A stretch of 64,000 nt of DNA from CAMDTE01 sp034679985 (GCA_034679985.1 JAXITR010000004.1:20040-84039), one strand, 5' to 3'. Counted from the first letter of the stretch, positions 1 through 7,875 are shown. The notes: a model not told the origin generated them from the sequence alone. A program made the numbers and translations.

Positions 1-609
1 CGCAAACGTTTGTACGACGTGACGTCCGAGTTGTTGAAGTTGAAGACCACGTACCCCGTTTTCAGTACGTCCAACTACCAAATCCAAGCCGGCGGTGCGG
101 GTAAGTACCTCAAACTTACGGACGCAAATTCCTTCAACGCTTTGGTTTTGGGCAACTTTGATGTTTATTCCACCGCCATCAATGTGCCTTTTCACCACGT
201 GGGTTGGTGGTACGACTACTTCTCCGGCGACTCCATTCAGGTGACGAATACCGCCACCACCTTGTCTTTTGGACCCGGCGAGTACCGCATTTACACAGAC
301 CAAAAACTAGCGACGCCGTCGGTTTTGTTGGGGCAACGCGAGCCGCAGTTGGCTCCCGGGGTGGCCGTGAAGGTGTACCCCAATCCGGTGGAGGGCGGTG
401 TGCTCTTCACGGAAGTGTGGTCCAACGGCCCGGTACCGGCGTCTCAGACGCTGGTGGACGTGCACGGACGTGCAGAGCGCACGGTGGATACGCCGCGCTT
501 GGACGGTGCTCCGCTGGAGTTCCCGGTGGCGGATTTGGCCAGTGGGATCTACTTTTTGGAGACCCGCGTGGAAGGGGTGGTGCACCGCACGCGGGTGGTG
601 GTCCCTTAA
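1..609 (+). CDS. C-terminal part of a probable secreted alpha-amylase-family glycoside hydrolase with T9SS type A sorting domain (5' end outside window)
   Basis: The reading frame is open from the first base, so the gene starts upstream and only the last 202 residues are visible. The first ~100 residues look like the small all-beta C-terminal domain of GH13 alpha-amylases: a WYDYFSG stretch followed by LSFGPGEYRIYTDQ, a common ending of the amylase fold in Bacteroidota. The last ~80 residues form a T9SS type A sorting domain, beginning VKVYPNPVEGG and ending in DLASGIYFLE and basic strands, which marks export by the type IX system and surface attachment or release. The catalytic domain is not in the window, so the amylase call rests on this C-terminal signature alone. 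The sorting-domain call is much firmer. Confidence 0.7.
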   Translation, partial: RKRLYDVTSELLKLKTTYPVFSTSNYQIQAGGAGKYLKLTDANSFNALVLGNFDVYSTAINVPFHHVGWWYDYFSGDSIQVTNTATTLSFGPGEYRIYTDQKLATPSVLLGQREPQLAPGVAVKVYPNPVEGGVLFTEVWSNGPVPASQTLVDVHGRAERTVDTPRLDGAPLEFPVADLASGIYFLETRVEGVVHRTRVVVP

Positions 610-668
610 GGCGGGACTACACGCCCGCGGCTTCGGCCGTGCGGAGCTGGGGGCAATCCCCAATGCGC

Positions 669-1187
669 TCAGCGGTTGTCTGCGGGAAACTCAGGGCTTT
701 TCAGCGCTTCCATCACCGCGTCCGCGCGGGGGTTGGGAACGGAAAAACTCAGGCTGTACAGGGCAATTTTCCACTCGCCGTTGATTTTCCGCAAGACGGC
801 GGTGCCGCGGCAAGCGCCCATGTGGGGCGAGTCCAAGCGCTCGTCCACCCAGGCGGTTTGGGCGTCCAAGCTAATTTTGCGGTCTTTGGGGCGGAACGTC
901 CAGCCCTTGCCGTTTTGAAAGTGGGGACGGCTCCACGTGCGGAAGGCCTCCGTGGTCCAGCGCTCGGTGTCGTCGGTGCCAATGAATACGGCGGAATCCG
1001 GAACGAGTGCGCCAAAGTACGCAGTGGAATCAGCGTTTGCTGCGGCTTGGTGCCAGCGATCCAGAAGCGCGGCAATGGCCGCGCGTTCGTCGGCAGGTTT
1101 CGGTTGTTTTGGGGTGGGGGTGCAACCGGTGGATGCCCAGAGGATTGCCGCCAAGGCGAGGAGGGGGAGGGTATTGAATTTTTTCAC
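669..1187 (-). CDS. Lipoprotein with NTF2-like (SnoaL/DUF4440-type) domain
   Basis: A 172-residue protein. The chosen start is a GTG giving VKKFNTLPLLALAAIL, a classical lipoprotein signal followed by the lipobox STGC, so it should be lipidated on Cys ~20 and sit in the outer or inner membrane. A longer frame exists upstream but would run into the divergent gene and bury the signal peptide. The mature part (ADERAAIAALLDRWHQAAANADSTAYFGAL ... then WKIALYSLSFSVPN) has the helix-then-sheet pattern of NTF2-like/SnoaL domains. These usually bind small ligands or serve as non-enzymatic modules. No catalytic residues can be assigned, and substrate and role are unknown. The gene converges on the amylase gene with about 60 bp between them. 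Confidence 0.7.
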   Translation of the reverse strand: MKKFNTLPLLALAAILWASTGCTPTPKQPKPADERAAIAALLDRWHQAAANADSTAYFGALVPDSAVFIGTDDTERWTTEAFRTWSRPHFQNGKGWTFRPKDRKISLDAQTAWVDERLDSPHMGACRGTAVLRKINGEWKIALYSLSFSVPNPRADAVMEALKSPEFPADNR

Positions 1188-1275
1188 GGGATTTGGGGTT
1201 TTTCGGCGTGCCGCATTGAGGCAGCGAAGTGGGTTATTTCGCGGGTTGTTCGTACATTTCCAGCGTATTAAAGAT

Positions 1276-3141
1276 ATGAAATTAAGCAGGTTCTTCGTTT
1301 CGCCCCGGGCAAAAGGTTGGGGCGCCGCCCGCAGGGCGGCGGCACTCGTCGCAGCGCTGTGGGGTGCGGCGTCGGGCAGCATCCACGCCCAATCCTGCCA
1401 AATTTCCGTGGCCCCCACCACCGTCAACGCCTGTGTGGGCGATCAAGTACCCTTGCTGGTGACGGGCGGAAACGGCACCTACACCTGGGCGCCCAACGCC
1501 GCATTGAGCTGCACCAACTGCGCCAATCCCGTTGTTACTGCCAACCAGAACACCACCCTGTACGTGACGAGCGGCGGAACCGGCTCCCAGAACGCGGTGA
1601 ACGGAGCGTTTACCCAAGGCAATACCGGCTTCACCTCCCAATACCTCTACAACGCCACCAGCATCTGGAACGAAGGCACCTACGCCATCACCAACAGCGC
1701 CAATTCCGTCCATCCCAACTTTGCAGCCTGGCCGGACCACACCACCGGAACCGGTTTGTACATGGCGGTGAACGGATCCGTAACGGCCAACAAAGTCTTT
1801 TGGCAGCAGACCGTTCCGTTGCCTCCGGGCGCGCAAGTGACCATGACCTACTGGTTGATGACCATGGCCACCCCGGCGAGCAGCGTGCGCACCAAGGTGA
1901 ACAACGTGCAGGTGGGGCAGGTGCTCAGTGCGCCCTTAACCACCGGCGTTTGGACCCAGTTTCAACAGGTATTTACCGCAGGAACCGCCGCCACTACCTT
2001 GGTGACGTTGGAATCCGTCTACACCGCCTCAGCGGGTAATGATTTTGCCCTGGACGACATCTCTTTCGCCTTCAACTGCCAGGACACGGACACCGTGCAG
2101 GTGGTGGCCAAGCCCCGCGCGGCACTGACGATGACCCTCACGGACACCGCCGGGTGCGGAACGGTTTGTCCCACCTTCGTGGGCGCGGTTTCTGGCCAAC
2201 CCGTCACCGGTTTGAACTGGGATTTTGGCGATGGCACCACCGCGGCCGGTTTTACCCCGTCCCATTGCTATTCCACCCCCGGCACCTACACCGTGACCCT
2301 GAGCGGCACCACCTTGGGCGGCTGCACCACCACCTTGGCGCGGCCTTCCGTAACCGTTTTGCCCGGTGCCAACCTGTCCGCGGAACCCACAGACACCACC
2401 GGTTGCGGCTCGTTGTGCGTCTCCTGGAACAACACCAGCACCTTCACGCCCGGTTATCCGTTGCAGTCCGTTTTGTGGGAATTTGGCGACGGCACCTCCG
2501 ACACGGCCTGGAGTCCCAGCCATTGCTATTCCGCTCCCGGCCAATACACCGTGCGCCTGACGGTCTCCGTTCAGGGGGGCTGCACCACCACCCGCACCTG
2601 GCTGCGGCAGGTGCGCATTGGCGCGTATCCGCAGATATCCGTGGTCCCCACCCGTACCCGACTGTACCCGGACAGCGCCCAAGTAGGATTTTCCGTGGTG
2701 GGAGCACCGTCGGGTTCCACCTACGCCTGGACGCTGGGCGACGGCACGCAAGCCACCACCCCGGGCCTGGTGCACACCTACGTGCCGGACACCAACTACG
2801 CCGTTTGCCTGGTGGTGACCTCGCCCGAAGGCTGCTCGGACACCGCCTGCGTGGACCTGTGGTCTGCCGTGCGGATTGCCTTGCCCAACGTGGTGACGCC
2901 CAACAACGACAACCAAAACGATTGGTTTGTTCCGGAAGTCGTGGGCCACGACTGGTTGTCCTGGGAAGTTCGGGACCGATGGGGCCAGCAGGTGTTTGAA
3001 ACGGAGACGCGCGGCGCGCGCTGGGACGGTACCTCCAACGGTAGACCGGTTCCGGAAGGGGTGTATTACGTGTCCGTCAAGGCGGGCAACGCCGGCGGTT
3101 TGCGCGGGCAGGCGGCAGGCGCGGTGCACGTTTTCCGTTGA
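1276..3141 (+). CDS. Secreted PKD-domain protein with T9SS type B (gliding-associated) C-terminal domain
   Basis: A 621-residue exported protein. The ATG at 1276 is chosen because it gives a basic n-region and a hydrophobic signal ending in SIHAQ; the frame is open further upstream but that part overlaps the divergent lipoprotein gene. After a short Cys-rich Ig-like segment (residues ~40-100) comes a ~170-residue beta-sandwich of the kind often seen in secreted Bacteroidota proteins. At least three PKD repeats follow, recognisable by WDFGDGT, WEFGDGT and WTLGDGT, each with a downstream SHCYS or HTY strand. The final ~85 residues (LPNVVTPNNDNQNDWF ... VYYVSVKAG) are the CHU_C/T9SS type B sorting domain, which retains cargo at the cell surface. 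An adhesive or structural surface role is likely; no enzymatic motif was seen. Confidence 0.85.
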   Translation: MKLSRFFVSPRAKGWGAARRAAALVAALWGAASGSIHAQSCQISVAPTTVNACVGDQVPLLVTGGNGTYTWAPNAALSCTNCANPVVTANQNTTLYVTSGGTGSQNAVNGAFTQGNTGFTSQYLYNATSIWNEGTYAITNSANSVHPNFAAWPDHTTGTGLYMAVNGSVTANKVFWQQTVPLPPGAQVTMTYWLMTMATPASSVRTKVNNVQVGQVLSAPLTTGVWTQFQQVFTAGTAATTLVTLESVYTASAGNDFALDDISFAFNCQDTDTVQVVAKPRAALTMTLTDTAGCGTVCPTFVGAVSGQPVTGLNWDFGDGTTAAGFTPSHCYSTPGTYTVTLSGTTLGGCTTTLARPSVTVLPGANLSAEPTDTTGCGSLCVSWNNTSTFTPGYPLQSVLWEFGDGTSDTAWSPSHCYSAPGQYTVRLTVSVQGGCTTTRTWLRQVRIGAYPQISVVPTRTRLYPDSAQVGFSVVGAPSGSTYAWTLGDGTQATTPGLVHTYVPDTNYAVCLVVTSPEGCSDTACVDLWSAVRIALPNVVTPNNDNQNDWFVPEVVGHDWLSWEVRDRWGQQVFETETRGARWDGTSNGRPVPEGVYYVSVKAGNAGGLRGQAAGAVHVFR

Positions 3142-3165
3142 TTTGCGGTAAATTCCGTACCTTTG
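3138..3165 (+). promoter_or_regulatory. Bacteroidota-type promoter of tRNA-Arg
   Basis: TTG at 3138-3140, a 17-nt spacer and TACCTTTG at 3158-3165 match the sigma-ABfr consensus. The element ends 13 nt before the first base of the tRNA, leaving a short 5' leader. Confidence 0.75.
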
Positions 3166-3178
3166 CACCCTCCAAGTT

Positions 3179-3253
3179 GGCCCTTTAGTACAATGGATAG
3201 TATTCAGGAATCCGGATCCTGAGATATAGGTTCGATTCCTATAGGGGCTACCA
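3179..3253 (+). tRNA. tRNA-Arg (anticodon CCG)
   Basis: A full cloverleaf can be folded by eye. The acceptor GGCCCTT pairs with AGGGGCT (G1:U72 and one further G:U wobble). The D arm is GTAC/GTAT. The anticodon stem CAGGA/TCCTG carries loop ATCCGGA, so the anticodon is CCG, reading CGG. The T arm is ATAGG-TTCGATT-CCTAT. The discriminator is A and the CCA tail is encoded. It lies between a consensus promoter and a strong hairpin terminator, so it is a monocistronic unit. Confidence 0.93.
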
Positions 3254-3255
3254 CG

Positions 3256-3287
3256 AAAAAACCCAGGCCGCAGGCCTGGGTTTTTCT
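3256..3287 (+). terminator. Rho-independent terminator, probably bidirectional
   Basis: An inverted repeat of AACCCAGGCC and GGCCTGGGTT around the loop GCA, with A runs on the left and T runs on the right. It ends the tRNA-Arg transcript on the plus strand. On the minus strand it lies just beyond the stop of the beta-helix gene and can end that transcript too. Confidence 0.85.
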
Positions 3288-3316
3288 TTTTGCTTCCATT
3301 GGTCCCGGAGCCCCCG

Positions 3317-4714
3317 TCAGATTTTCACCAATTTTTGTCGCATCGGTTGACCGTTGGCGTCCATCAAGGTGTACGTGCCTGCCGGCAGGTGGGAAACATC
3401 GAAGGTGGCAGATCCGGAGCTTTGCAAGAGGTAGCGTCTGCCCACAAAGTCAATCAGCTGAAGGGATTGCAGTTCCGTTTTGCCGATTATTTTAAGTTCG
3501 CGGTGTACGGGATTTTCAAAGGTTGCAAACGGCGCCGCGTCCAAGCTACCCGCTGTTGGGTTGAACTTGAATACGGACGTCAAAACGGAGGTGCAGTTGG
3601 TGTCGTAGATGCTGTAGTTGATGAGCCCTTTGGTGATGTCGTCGTAGCCGTCCAAGAGGTACAGTTCAATTTGCGCGGAATCCAATCCGCAGAAACAGTT
3701 GCTGAGCAAGGAGTAGTTCACGTTGGTGGCGTTGTCTACATTGAAGACGGTGCTGCCGCAGATGGAGTTGTTTTGAACGATGGGGCTTTCCGCCGCCGAA
3801 GCAATACTGGCAATGCGCAAGCCGCCGATGTTGTTCAGAATTCGGTTGTTGCGCACCTCCGCACGAACGGATGCCTCAACGGCCAATTCGTTGGAAATGA
3901 AATCGTTGTCCAGAATGGTGCATTCGTACGCAGCCTGGATGGCGACGTCGTTGTTGCTGAAGGAGCAGTTGCGCACCACGCCGTTGTTGGGGTAGTTGAG
4001 TGCCACTTCGTTGCCTACAAATTCGCAATCTTCAATCCGGAGGGAGTCGAACACATTGGCTGAAAAAGTCAACCCCATTTGGTTGTTGATGAATTGGCAG
4101 TCCGCCATGTTGAACGCGGTGCTGTAGGCTTGAACGGCGGTGGCATTCCCTTGAAACAGGCAGTTGTTCAGCGTGAAGTAGGACCAGCCGTACACGGCAA
4201 CGTTGTTCGCTACAAACCGACACTGGTTGAGCACCACCGTATTCGCTACGTTGACGGCTTGATTGCAGCGACGGAAGGAGCAATTGGTGTACTGCAGGTT
4301 GGTAGGCGGTGTGCCGTAGGAAAAGGCGATGTCCGCGTTGCTGATTTGGAATCGGTCTGCATTCAGAACCCCTCCCTGAGCATTGGTGCACACAAACCCT
4401 TGCCACCCCACGTTGGTGGTGTCCTGAAGGGTTCGAATTTTGATGGGTAGGGCGTCGGTGCCGACGCAGTTCAGCGTTCCGCGCGTCTCAATGAAAATGG
4501 TGTTGCTTGCTTGGTTGTTGATCCGAATTTCAACACCGGGTTGAATGGTTAGGGTTACCCCCGGAAAAACCACAACGGAACCGTTGACGATGTAGGGACT
4601 GCCGGCCGCGGTCCAGGTGGTGTTTTGGTAGATTCCTCCAGAAACAGTCGTTTGCGAACGACCGTTTGGGGACCACAGGCAAAAGACAATCAGCAGGGAA
4701 ACAAGTTTGCGCAT
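3317..4714 (-). CDS. Secreted right-handed beta-helix protein with T9SS type A sorting domain
   Basis: A 465-residue exported protein with a signal peptide (MRKLVSLLIVFCLWSPNGRSQ). Residues ~25-110 contain the edge strand often seen at the start of beta-helices (VVFPGVTLTIQPGVEIRI), and residues ~110-330 form a run of short degenerate coils rich in Asn (NNVAVYGWS, NNCLFQGNA, FINNQMGL, RNCSFSNND and others). This is the stacked-Asn pattern of pectate-lyase/NosD-like parallel beta-helices. The last ~75 residues (FENPVHRELKIIG ... LPAGTYTLMDANGQPM) are a type A sorting domain. Beta-helix T9SS cargo may be polysaccharide lyases or adhesins; I see no diagnostic catalytic residues and leave the substrate open. 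The stop lies ~30 bp from the tRNA terminator. Confidence 0.82.
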   Translation of the reverse strand: MRKLVSLLIVFCLWSPNGRSQTTVSGGIYQNTTWTAAGSPYIVNGSVVVFPGVTLTIQPGVEIRINNQASNTIFIETRGTLNCVGTDALPIKIRTLQDTTNVGWQGFVCTNAQGGVLNADRFQISNADIAFSYGTPPTNLQYTNCSFRRCNQAVNVANTVVLNQCRFVANNVAVYGWSYFTLNNCLFQGNATAVQAYSTAFNMADCQFINNQMGLTFSANVFDSLRIEDCEFVGNEVALNYPNNGVVRNCSFSNNDVAIQAAYECTILDNDFISNELAVEASVRAEVRNNRILNNIGGLRIASIASAAESPIVQNNSICGSTVFNVDNATNVNYSLLSNCFCGLDSAQIELYLLDGYDDITKGLINYSIYDTNCTSVLTSVFKFNPTAGSLDAAPFATFENPVHRELKIIGKTELQSLQLIDFVGRRYLLQSSGSATFDVSHLPAGTYTLMDANGQPMRQKLVKI

Positions 4715-4767
4715 GGGAAGCTTTTCCCATTAGTAACCCACGCCAACGCGGTTTGTTTTCGTGGAGA

Positions 4768-5265
4768 TTACTCCGCTTTGGGCGTGCGCGGTGCGGCGGG
4801 TTTTTTTGCGGCTGAAGTTGATTTTGCAGCCGGTTTTTTGGCGGCTGCGGCTGTTTTGCTTGCGGCTGGTTTTTTGAGAGCCGTTGCTTTCTTGGGAACT
4901 GCTGCTTTCTTCGTTGCGACACCCGCACTCGGCGCGTCCAATCCTGCATTGGCCAAGGCGGCACGCAATCCGTGCAATTCGCTTTGTGCGGCAGCCAACT
5001 GGCTGTCTGCCTCTGCTTTGGCCTGTTCCAAGGTGCGGTTATTCGCCTCGAGCGATGCAATTTGGGACTCCAGATCTGCGCGGTCGTTGGATTCCTTGTT
5101 TTGCAACAAATACGTGTACACAATGTAGGTTCCCAAAGACAGGAGCATCAAGATGCGGAACGTTTCGCGGTAGGTTTTCAACGGGCCAAACGTGGCCACT
5201 AAAAACAGCACCACAGAGGCTATGCCAATGCCCAAAACGATGCGCTCAAATAAATTCAGTTTCAT
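4768..5265 (-). CDS. Small membrane protein with coiled coil and lysine/alanine/proline-rich histone-H1-like tail
   Basis: A 165-residue protein starting at MKLNLFERIV; an upstream ATG adds only nine residues and has weaker support. Residues ~7-27 and ~36-55 are two hydrophobic helices. Residues ~58-105 form a charged, heptad-like coiled coil (SQIASLEANNRTLEQAKAEADS). From ~115 the protein is almost entirely K, A, P, S and T, with repeated AAKKPAA and KKPAASK blocks resembling histone H1 or bacterial H1-like proteins. With two transmembrane helices and a short loop, the coiled coil and basic tail should lie on the same side as the N-terminus, probably the cytoplasm. Such a tail could bind nucleic acid or another polyanion at the membrane. 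No family name is assigned. Confidence 0.7.
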   Translation of the reverse strand: MKLNLFERIVLGIGIASVVLFLVATFGPLKTYRETFRILMLLSLGTYIVYTYLLQNKESNDRADLESQIASLEANNRTLEQAKAEADSQLAAAQSELHGLRAALANAGLDAPSAGVATKKAAVPKKATALKKPAASKTAAAAKKPAAKSTSAAKKPAAPRTPKAE

Positions 5266-5341
5266 AATCAAGAGGTTACCTGCAATTCTCAACGAATATA
5301 CCCTTTTTGGTTATCTTCGCTACAACCAACCAATAGATTTA

Positions 5342-5908
5342 ATGGAACAGATCAAGGAACTGAAGCAAAACGTTCGTCGGGCGTTTGGAACGACGGCCGT
5401 CTTGTTTGGAACCGCTTTTAGCGCACTGGCACAAGACGCACCCGAGCCAATGGCTTGGAGTGAGGCGGACCTTATACAGTGCTTTTCGGCCACGAAGCAG
5501 AACTTCGACACATCCGATACCTCAGCCGCAATCGACACGTCCGGGCGCGTTGGGTTCAAGGTGGACAAAGTCCATACCCTACCCGTTTACCCCGGATGCG
5601 AGCGTGCGGGCACTCGCGAAGAACAATTCGCATGCCTCAACCAGATGATTCGTACCCTGATTGCGCGAAACGTTCGGTACCCTGAAGTGGCTCGTCAAAA
5701 GGTCATAGAGGGTAGGGTTTGGATCGCCTTCGTCATTGATCAAAAGGGCTACGCCGACGAAGTTTGGGTGGAGCGCTCCGTGGATCCTTCGTTGGATCAA
5801 GAGGCCTTGCGCGTCATCAAGATGTTGCCCCGCATGAAGCCGGCAACGGTGGATGGAAAACCGGTCAATCTTCGGTATTCCATCCCGATTAACTTTCAGT
5901 TGAAGTAG
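5342..5908 (+). CDS. TonB C-terminal-domain protein with signal peptide
   Basis: A 188-residue protein. The ATG at 5342 is preferred because it gives a signal-like segment (AFGTTAVLFGTAFSALAQD). A central motif with two cysteines (YPGCERAGTREEQFACLNQMIR) precedes the TonB C-terminal fold at residues ~105-187 (VRYPEVARQKVIEGRVWIAFVID ... RMKPATVDGKPV). This arrangement is common in Bacteroidota proteins annotated as energy transducer TonB. There is no proline-rich periplasmic spacer, and the hydrophobic N-terminus looks cleavable, so it is doubtful that this is a working TonB coupled to ExbBD. It may be a periplasmic or outer-membrane protein that reuses the domain. A TATCTTCG element lies at 5312-5319, 22 nt before the start. 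Its stop overlaps the next start by one base. Confidence 0.75.
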   Translation: MEQIKELKQNVRRAFGTTAVLFGTAFSALAQDAPEPMAWSEADLIQCFSATKQNFDTSDTSAAIDTSGRVGFKVDKVHTLPVYPGCERAGTREEQFACLNQMIRTLIARNVRYPEVARQKVIEGRVWIAFVIDQKGYADEVWVERSVDPSLDQEALRVIKMLPRMKPATVDGKPVNLRYSIPINFQLK

Positions 5909-6324
5909 TGAAGCCCGGCATTTGGATGCATCTTGTGCGGCTGGGGTGGTTCGCTGCTTTGGCGGTGTTTTTTGCCGTCGCCCCCCTGAAGGCCCAACGC
6001 ATTTATTCCTCCTCCGGAAGTTTTACCGCCCGCTGGGACGGAGACCGCTTGTATTCGGAGTCCGGTCGGTACGTGGGACGGTTGGACGGCACGCAGGTGT
6101 ACGGAGCCTCGGGCTCGCTTTTGGGCCGACTGGACGGCGAGCGGCTCTATACGTCGTCCGGCAAATTGTTGGGCCGTGCAGAGGGCGATCGGTGGTTCGA
6201 CGCCTCTGGCCGCTTTATAGCACGGTGGGACGGCGATCGATTGTACGACGCCTCCGGCCGGTTGCTGTACCGTTTTGACGGGGTTCGGCGCACCCAGGCG
6301 GTGGTTTATTACTTTTTCTTTTAG
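5908..6324 (+). CDS. Secreted beta-flower-like repeat protein
   Basis: A 138-residue protein with a GTG start whose G is the last base of the preceding TAG, implying translational coupling to the TonB-domain gene; an ATG six codons later is possible. After a signal peptide (WFAALAVFFAVAPLKAQ) the chain is a tandem array of ~15-residue units of the form R-x-DG-xx-xYxxSGxxxG. Examples are ARWDGDRLYSESGRYV, GRLDGTQVYGASGSLL and ARWDGDRLYDASGRLL. The repeat resembles the 4-/5-fold beta-flower domains of small secreted Bacteroidota proteins, where each unit gives a hairpin around an axis. The C-terminus is aromatic (VVYYFFF). Function unknown. The stop TAG overlaps the stop TAA of the convergent toxin gene. 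Confidence 0.72.
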   Translation: MKPGIWMHLVRLGWFAALAVFFAVAPLKAQRIYSSSGSFTARWDGDRLYSESGRYVGRLDGTQVYGASGSLLGRLDGERLYTSSGKLLGRAEGDRWFDASGRFIARWDGDRLYDASGRLLYRFDGVRRTQAVVYYFFF

Positions 6325-6812
6325 CGGGGCAAGCTCGTCTTGCTCGGTTCGACGGGCTCGTTCGGTGCGATTAGGGGTCGTTCAGACTGCACCCTGATTT
6401 GAGAGGCGTCGGGGTGCATGGGGTTGACCAAATAGTTAAACTCTTCGGGTATCCAAGCGCTGGGAACGCGTAGAACAGCCGTCCTACCGTTCCGAATAAA
6501 GTCCAGGCCCATTACTTGGGTACTTTTGGACGGGGGGCGCTGTGCCCAGTCAAACGGAAGTTCATGCAGTTCGACAGAGGAAACCACAATATTTTCTGGA
6601 ATTTCTAATTCGATCAGCCAACGATCCGAAGGTGCATCCTCAGCCCAGTCAAGGTGTGCGGCCATTTCTAGATAGGCCAGTGATCTTGAGCCAGACGTGT
6701 ATACCATGGGCGTGCCATAAGGGTTCCATCGCGCTACCCGACTGAGCGCGGCACCGCTCCCGGACAGGATTTCATGGCGGTAGCGATTCCTTGCAATTCG
6801 AAAAACCTGCAT
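6321..6812 (-). CDS. RES-domain toxin of a type II toxin-antitoxin system
   Basis: A 163-residue protein starting MQVFRIARNRYR. RES-domain toxins degrade NAD+ (NAD phosphorylase or glycohydrolase activity) when free of their antitoxin. Recognisable features are the N-terminal Arg segment, the RWNPYGTPMVYTSGS stretch with its conserved R, G and Y, and SLAYLE with the conserved Glu. Downstream come the structural segments LPFDWAQRPP and SAWIPEEFNYLVNPMHPDA. The length is normal for the family. The start overlaps the antitoxin stop (TGATG), which links its translation to that of the antitoxin. The active-site Arg, Tyr and Glu all appear to be present, so the toxin looks intact. Confidence 0.88.
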   Translation of the reverse strand: MQVFRIARNRYRHEILSGSGAALSRVARWNPYGTPMVYTSGSRSLAYLEMAAHLDWAEDAPSDRWLIELEIPENIVVSSVELHELPFDWAQRPPSKSTQVMGLDFIRNGRTAVLRVPSAWIPEEFNYLVNPMHPDASQIRVQSERPLIAPNEPVEPSKTSLPR

Positions 6813-7360
6813 CAAGCGAAAATGCCCTGATCTATGCGGATCAGCAAGTCGTAAACTTCATCAAAGCCAGTATAGGTGTCCAAGAGCTCTTCGGGGGTAA
6901 CTCCGTCTAAGGCTGGATTGGGCTTGCGCAGCCACCGATGAAATTTTTCGTTTTCTTGGTTGAACACCTCGTACCCAAAATCAAAGAGCTCCACCAAAAG
7001 AAGTATACGTTCGGTTTCGTGGGGACCCAGTGCCGTTCCGCTCGTTTTCTTTTTGTTGTAGGTCGTCTGAGGTAAGTGCATCCACTGCAAAAGTTGCTTT
7101 ATGGAAACCTGATGCTGGTGGCTAAACGCTTCCACAGATTGTGAAGGGAGGCCTGCGCGAATGACCGCGATTCGGTCTTTCATCTGACTCCAGACCAATA
7201 GTTGCCCATCGATTACCAACGACCAGCGGGATTGCGGATTGCGCAATACAGTAGGTGAGGCCTCAGCAGCTGCCTTTGTTAAAAGTTCGATTTTCGTCAC
7301 CCCACGCCGGATGACGGATTGCCCATTTTTTATTGGGGGTGTTTTTGATGATGTAGCCAT
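6812..7360 (-). CDS. Xre/MbcA/ParS-type antitoxin (DUF2384) partner of the RES toxin
   Basis: A 182-residue protein. The ATG at 7360 (MATSSKTPPIK) is preferred to a TTG seven codons upstream. The middle carries a helix-turn-helix-like segment (FSHQHQVSIKQLLQWMHLPQTTY) and the C-terminal ~50 residues are the toxin-binding domain (WLRKPNPALDGVTPEELLDTYTGFDEVYDLLIRIDQGIFA). This is the hallmark of antitoxins that occlude the NAD-binding cleft of RES toxins. It is transcribed first, with the toxin following at a one-base overlap, the usual order. A direct repeat just upstream may be the autoregulatory operator. Confidence 0.87.
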   Translation of the reverse strand: MATSSKTPPIKNGQSVIRRGVTKIELLTKAAAEASPTVLRNPQSRWSLVIDGQLLVWSQMKDRIAVIRAGLPSQSVEAFSHQHQVSIKQLLQWMHLPQTTYNKKKTSGTALGPHETERILLLVELFDFGYEVFNQENEKFHRWLRKPNPALDGVTPEELLDTYTGFDEVYDLLIRIDQGIFA

Positions 7361-7361
7361 T

Positions 7362-7390
7362 TGATTGCTAATATACAACAAAATGATTGC
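7362..7390 (-). promoter_or_regulatory. Candidate operator of the RES/Xre operon (direct repeat)
   Basis: The heptamer TGATTGC occurs at 7362-7368 and again at 7384-7390, a 22-bp period equal to about two helical turns. It lies just in front of the antitoxin start codon and flanks an AT-rich stretch where the promoter should be. Xre-type antitoxins normally repress their own operon, which makes this a plausible binding site, but only two copies are present. Confidence 0.35.
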
Positions 7391-7410
7391 TTTTACATCA
7401 CTCGTCGGCT

Positions 7411-7770
7411 TTAACTCAATCGCTCCCGCTTAATCTTCTCCACCGCGCGCCCCTTGGCCAATTCGTCCACAATTTTGTCCAGGTAGCGAACTTTTTGGGA
7501 GACGGGATTTTCGATATTTTCCACGCGGTAGCCGCAGATGACGCCGGTAATCAACGCGGCGTTGGGGTGCAGATCCACGCGCTCAAACAGCTCCTGGAAG
7601 GTCCATTTTTCCGCTTGCACGCGCTCCAGTCCGTCGCCGTCCAATTGGGTGATCCACTGGAGGATTTCGTCCAGTTCGGCCTTGCTGCGCTCCTTTCTCT
7701 CAATTTTGGCGAGGTACAGGGGGTAGATGGCGTGGAGGGTCATCCGGGCCATGCGTTCGTCTGCGGTCAT
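7411..7770 (-). CDS. DUF2200 family protein
   Basis: A 119-residue soluble protein starting MTADERMARMTLHAIYPLYLAKIERKER, matching the whole length of the DUF2200 family, including the YPLY, LITGVICGYRVENIE and YLDKIVDELAKGRAVEKI blocks. The family has no established biochemical function. The start is fixed by this match; the same frame is open upstream but would enter the divergent acyltransferase gene. A weak TACCTTAG element lies 4 nt before the ATG. The gene precedes the toxin-antitoxin pair in the same orientation, 50 bp apart, and no functional link is apparent. Confidence 0.85.
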   Translation of the reverse strand: MTADERMARMTLHAIYPLYLAKIERKERSKAELDEILQWITQLDGDGLERVQAEKWTFQELFERVDLHPNAALITGVICGYRVENIENPVSQKVRYLDKIVDELAKGRAVEKIKRERLS

Positions 7771-7875
7771 CAAACTAAGGTACGTTGTTTTTGCGGCCTT
7801 CTGCCGGAACTTTGCGCCGGTAGGCGCTGGTGGACGCGGATTTTGGCCCGACGCCTTGCGCTTACCCCAAAAACT

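Noticed and set aside
1188..1275. Longer N-termini for the NTF2-like lipoprotein and the PKD protein, which would overlap each other
   Set aside because: Both longer forms would bury good signal peptides. The inner starts leave an 87-bp divergent gap.
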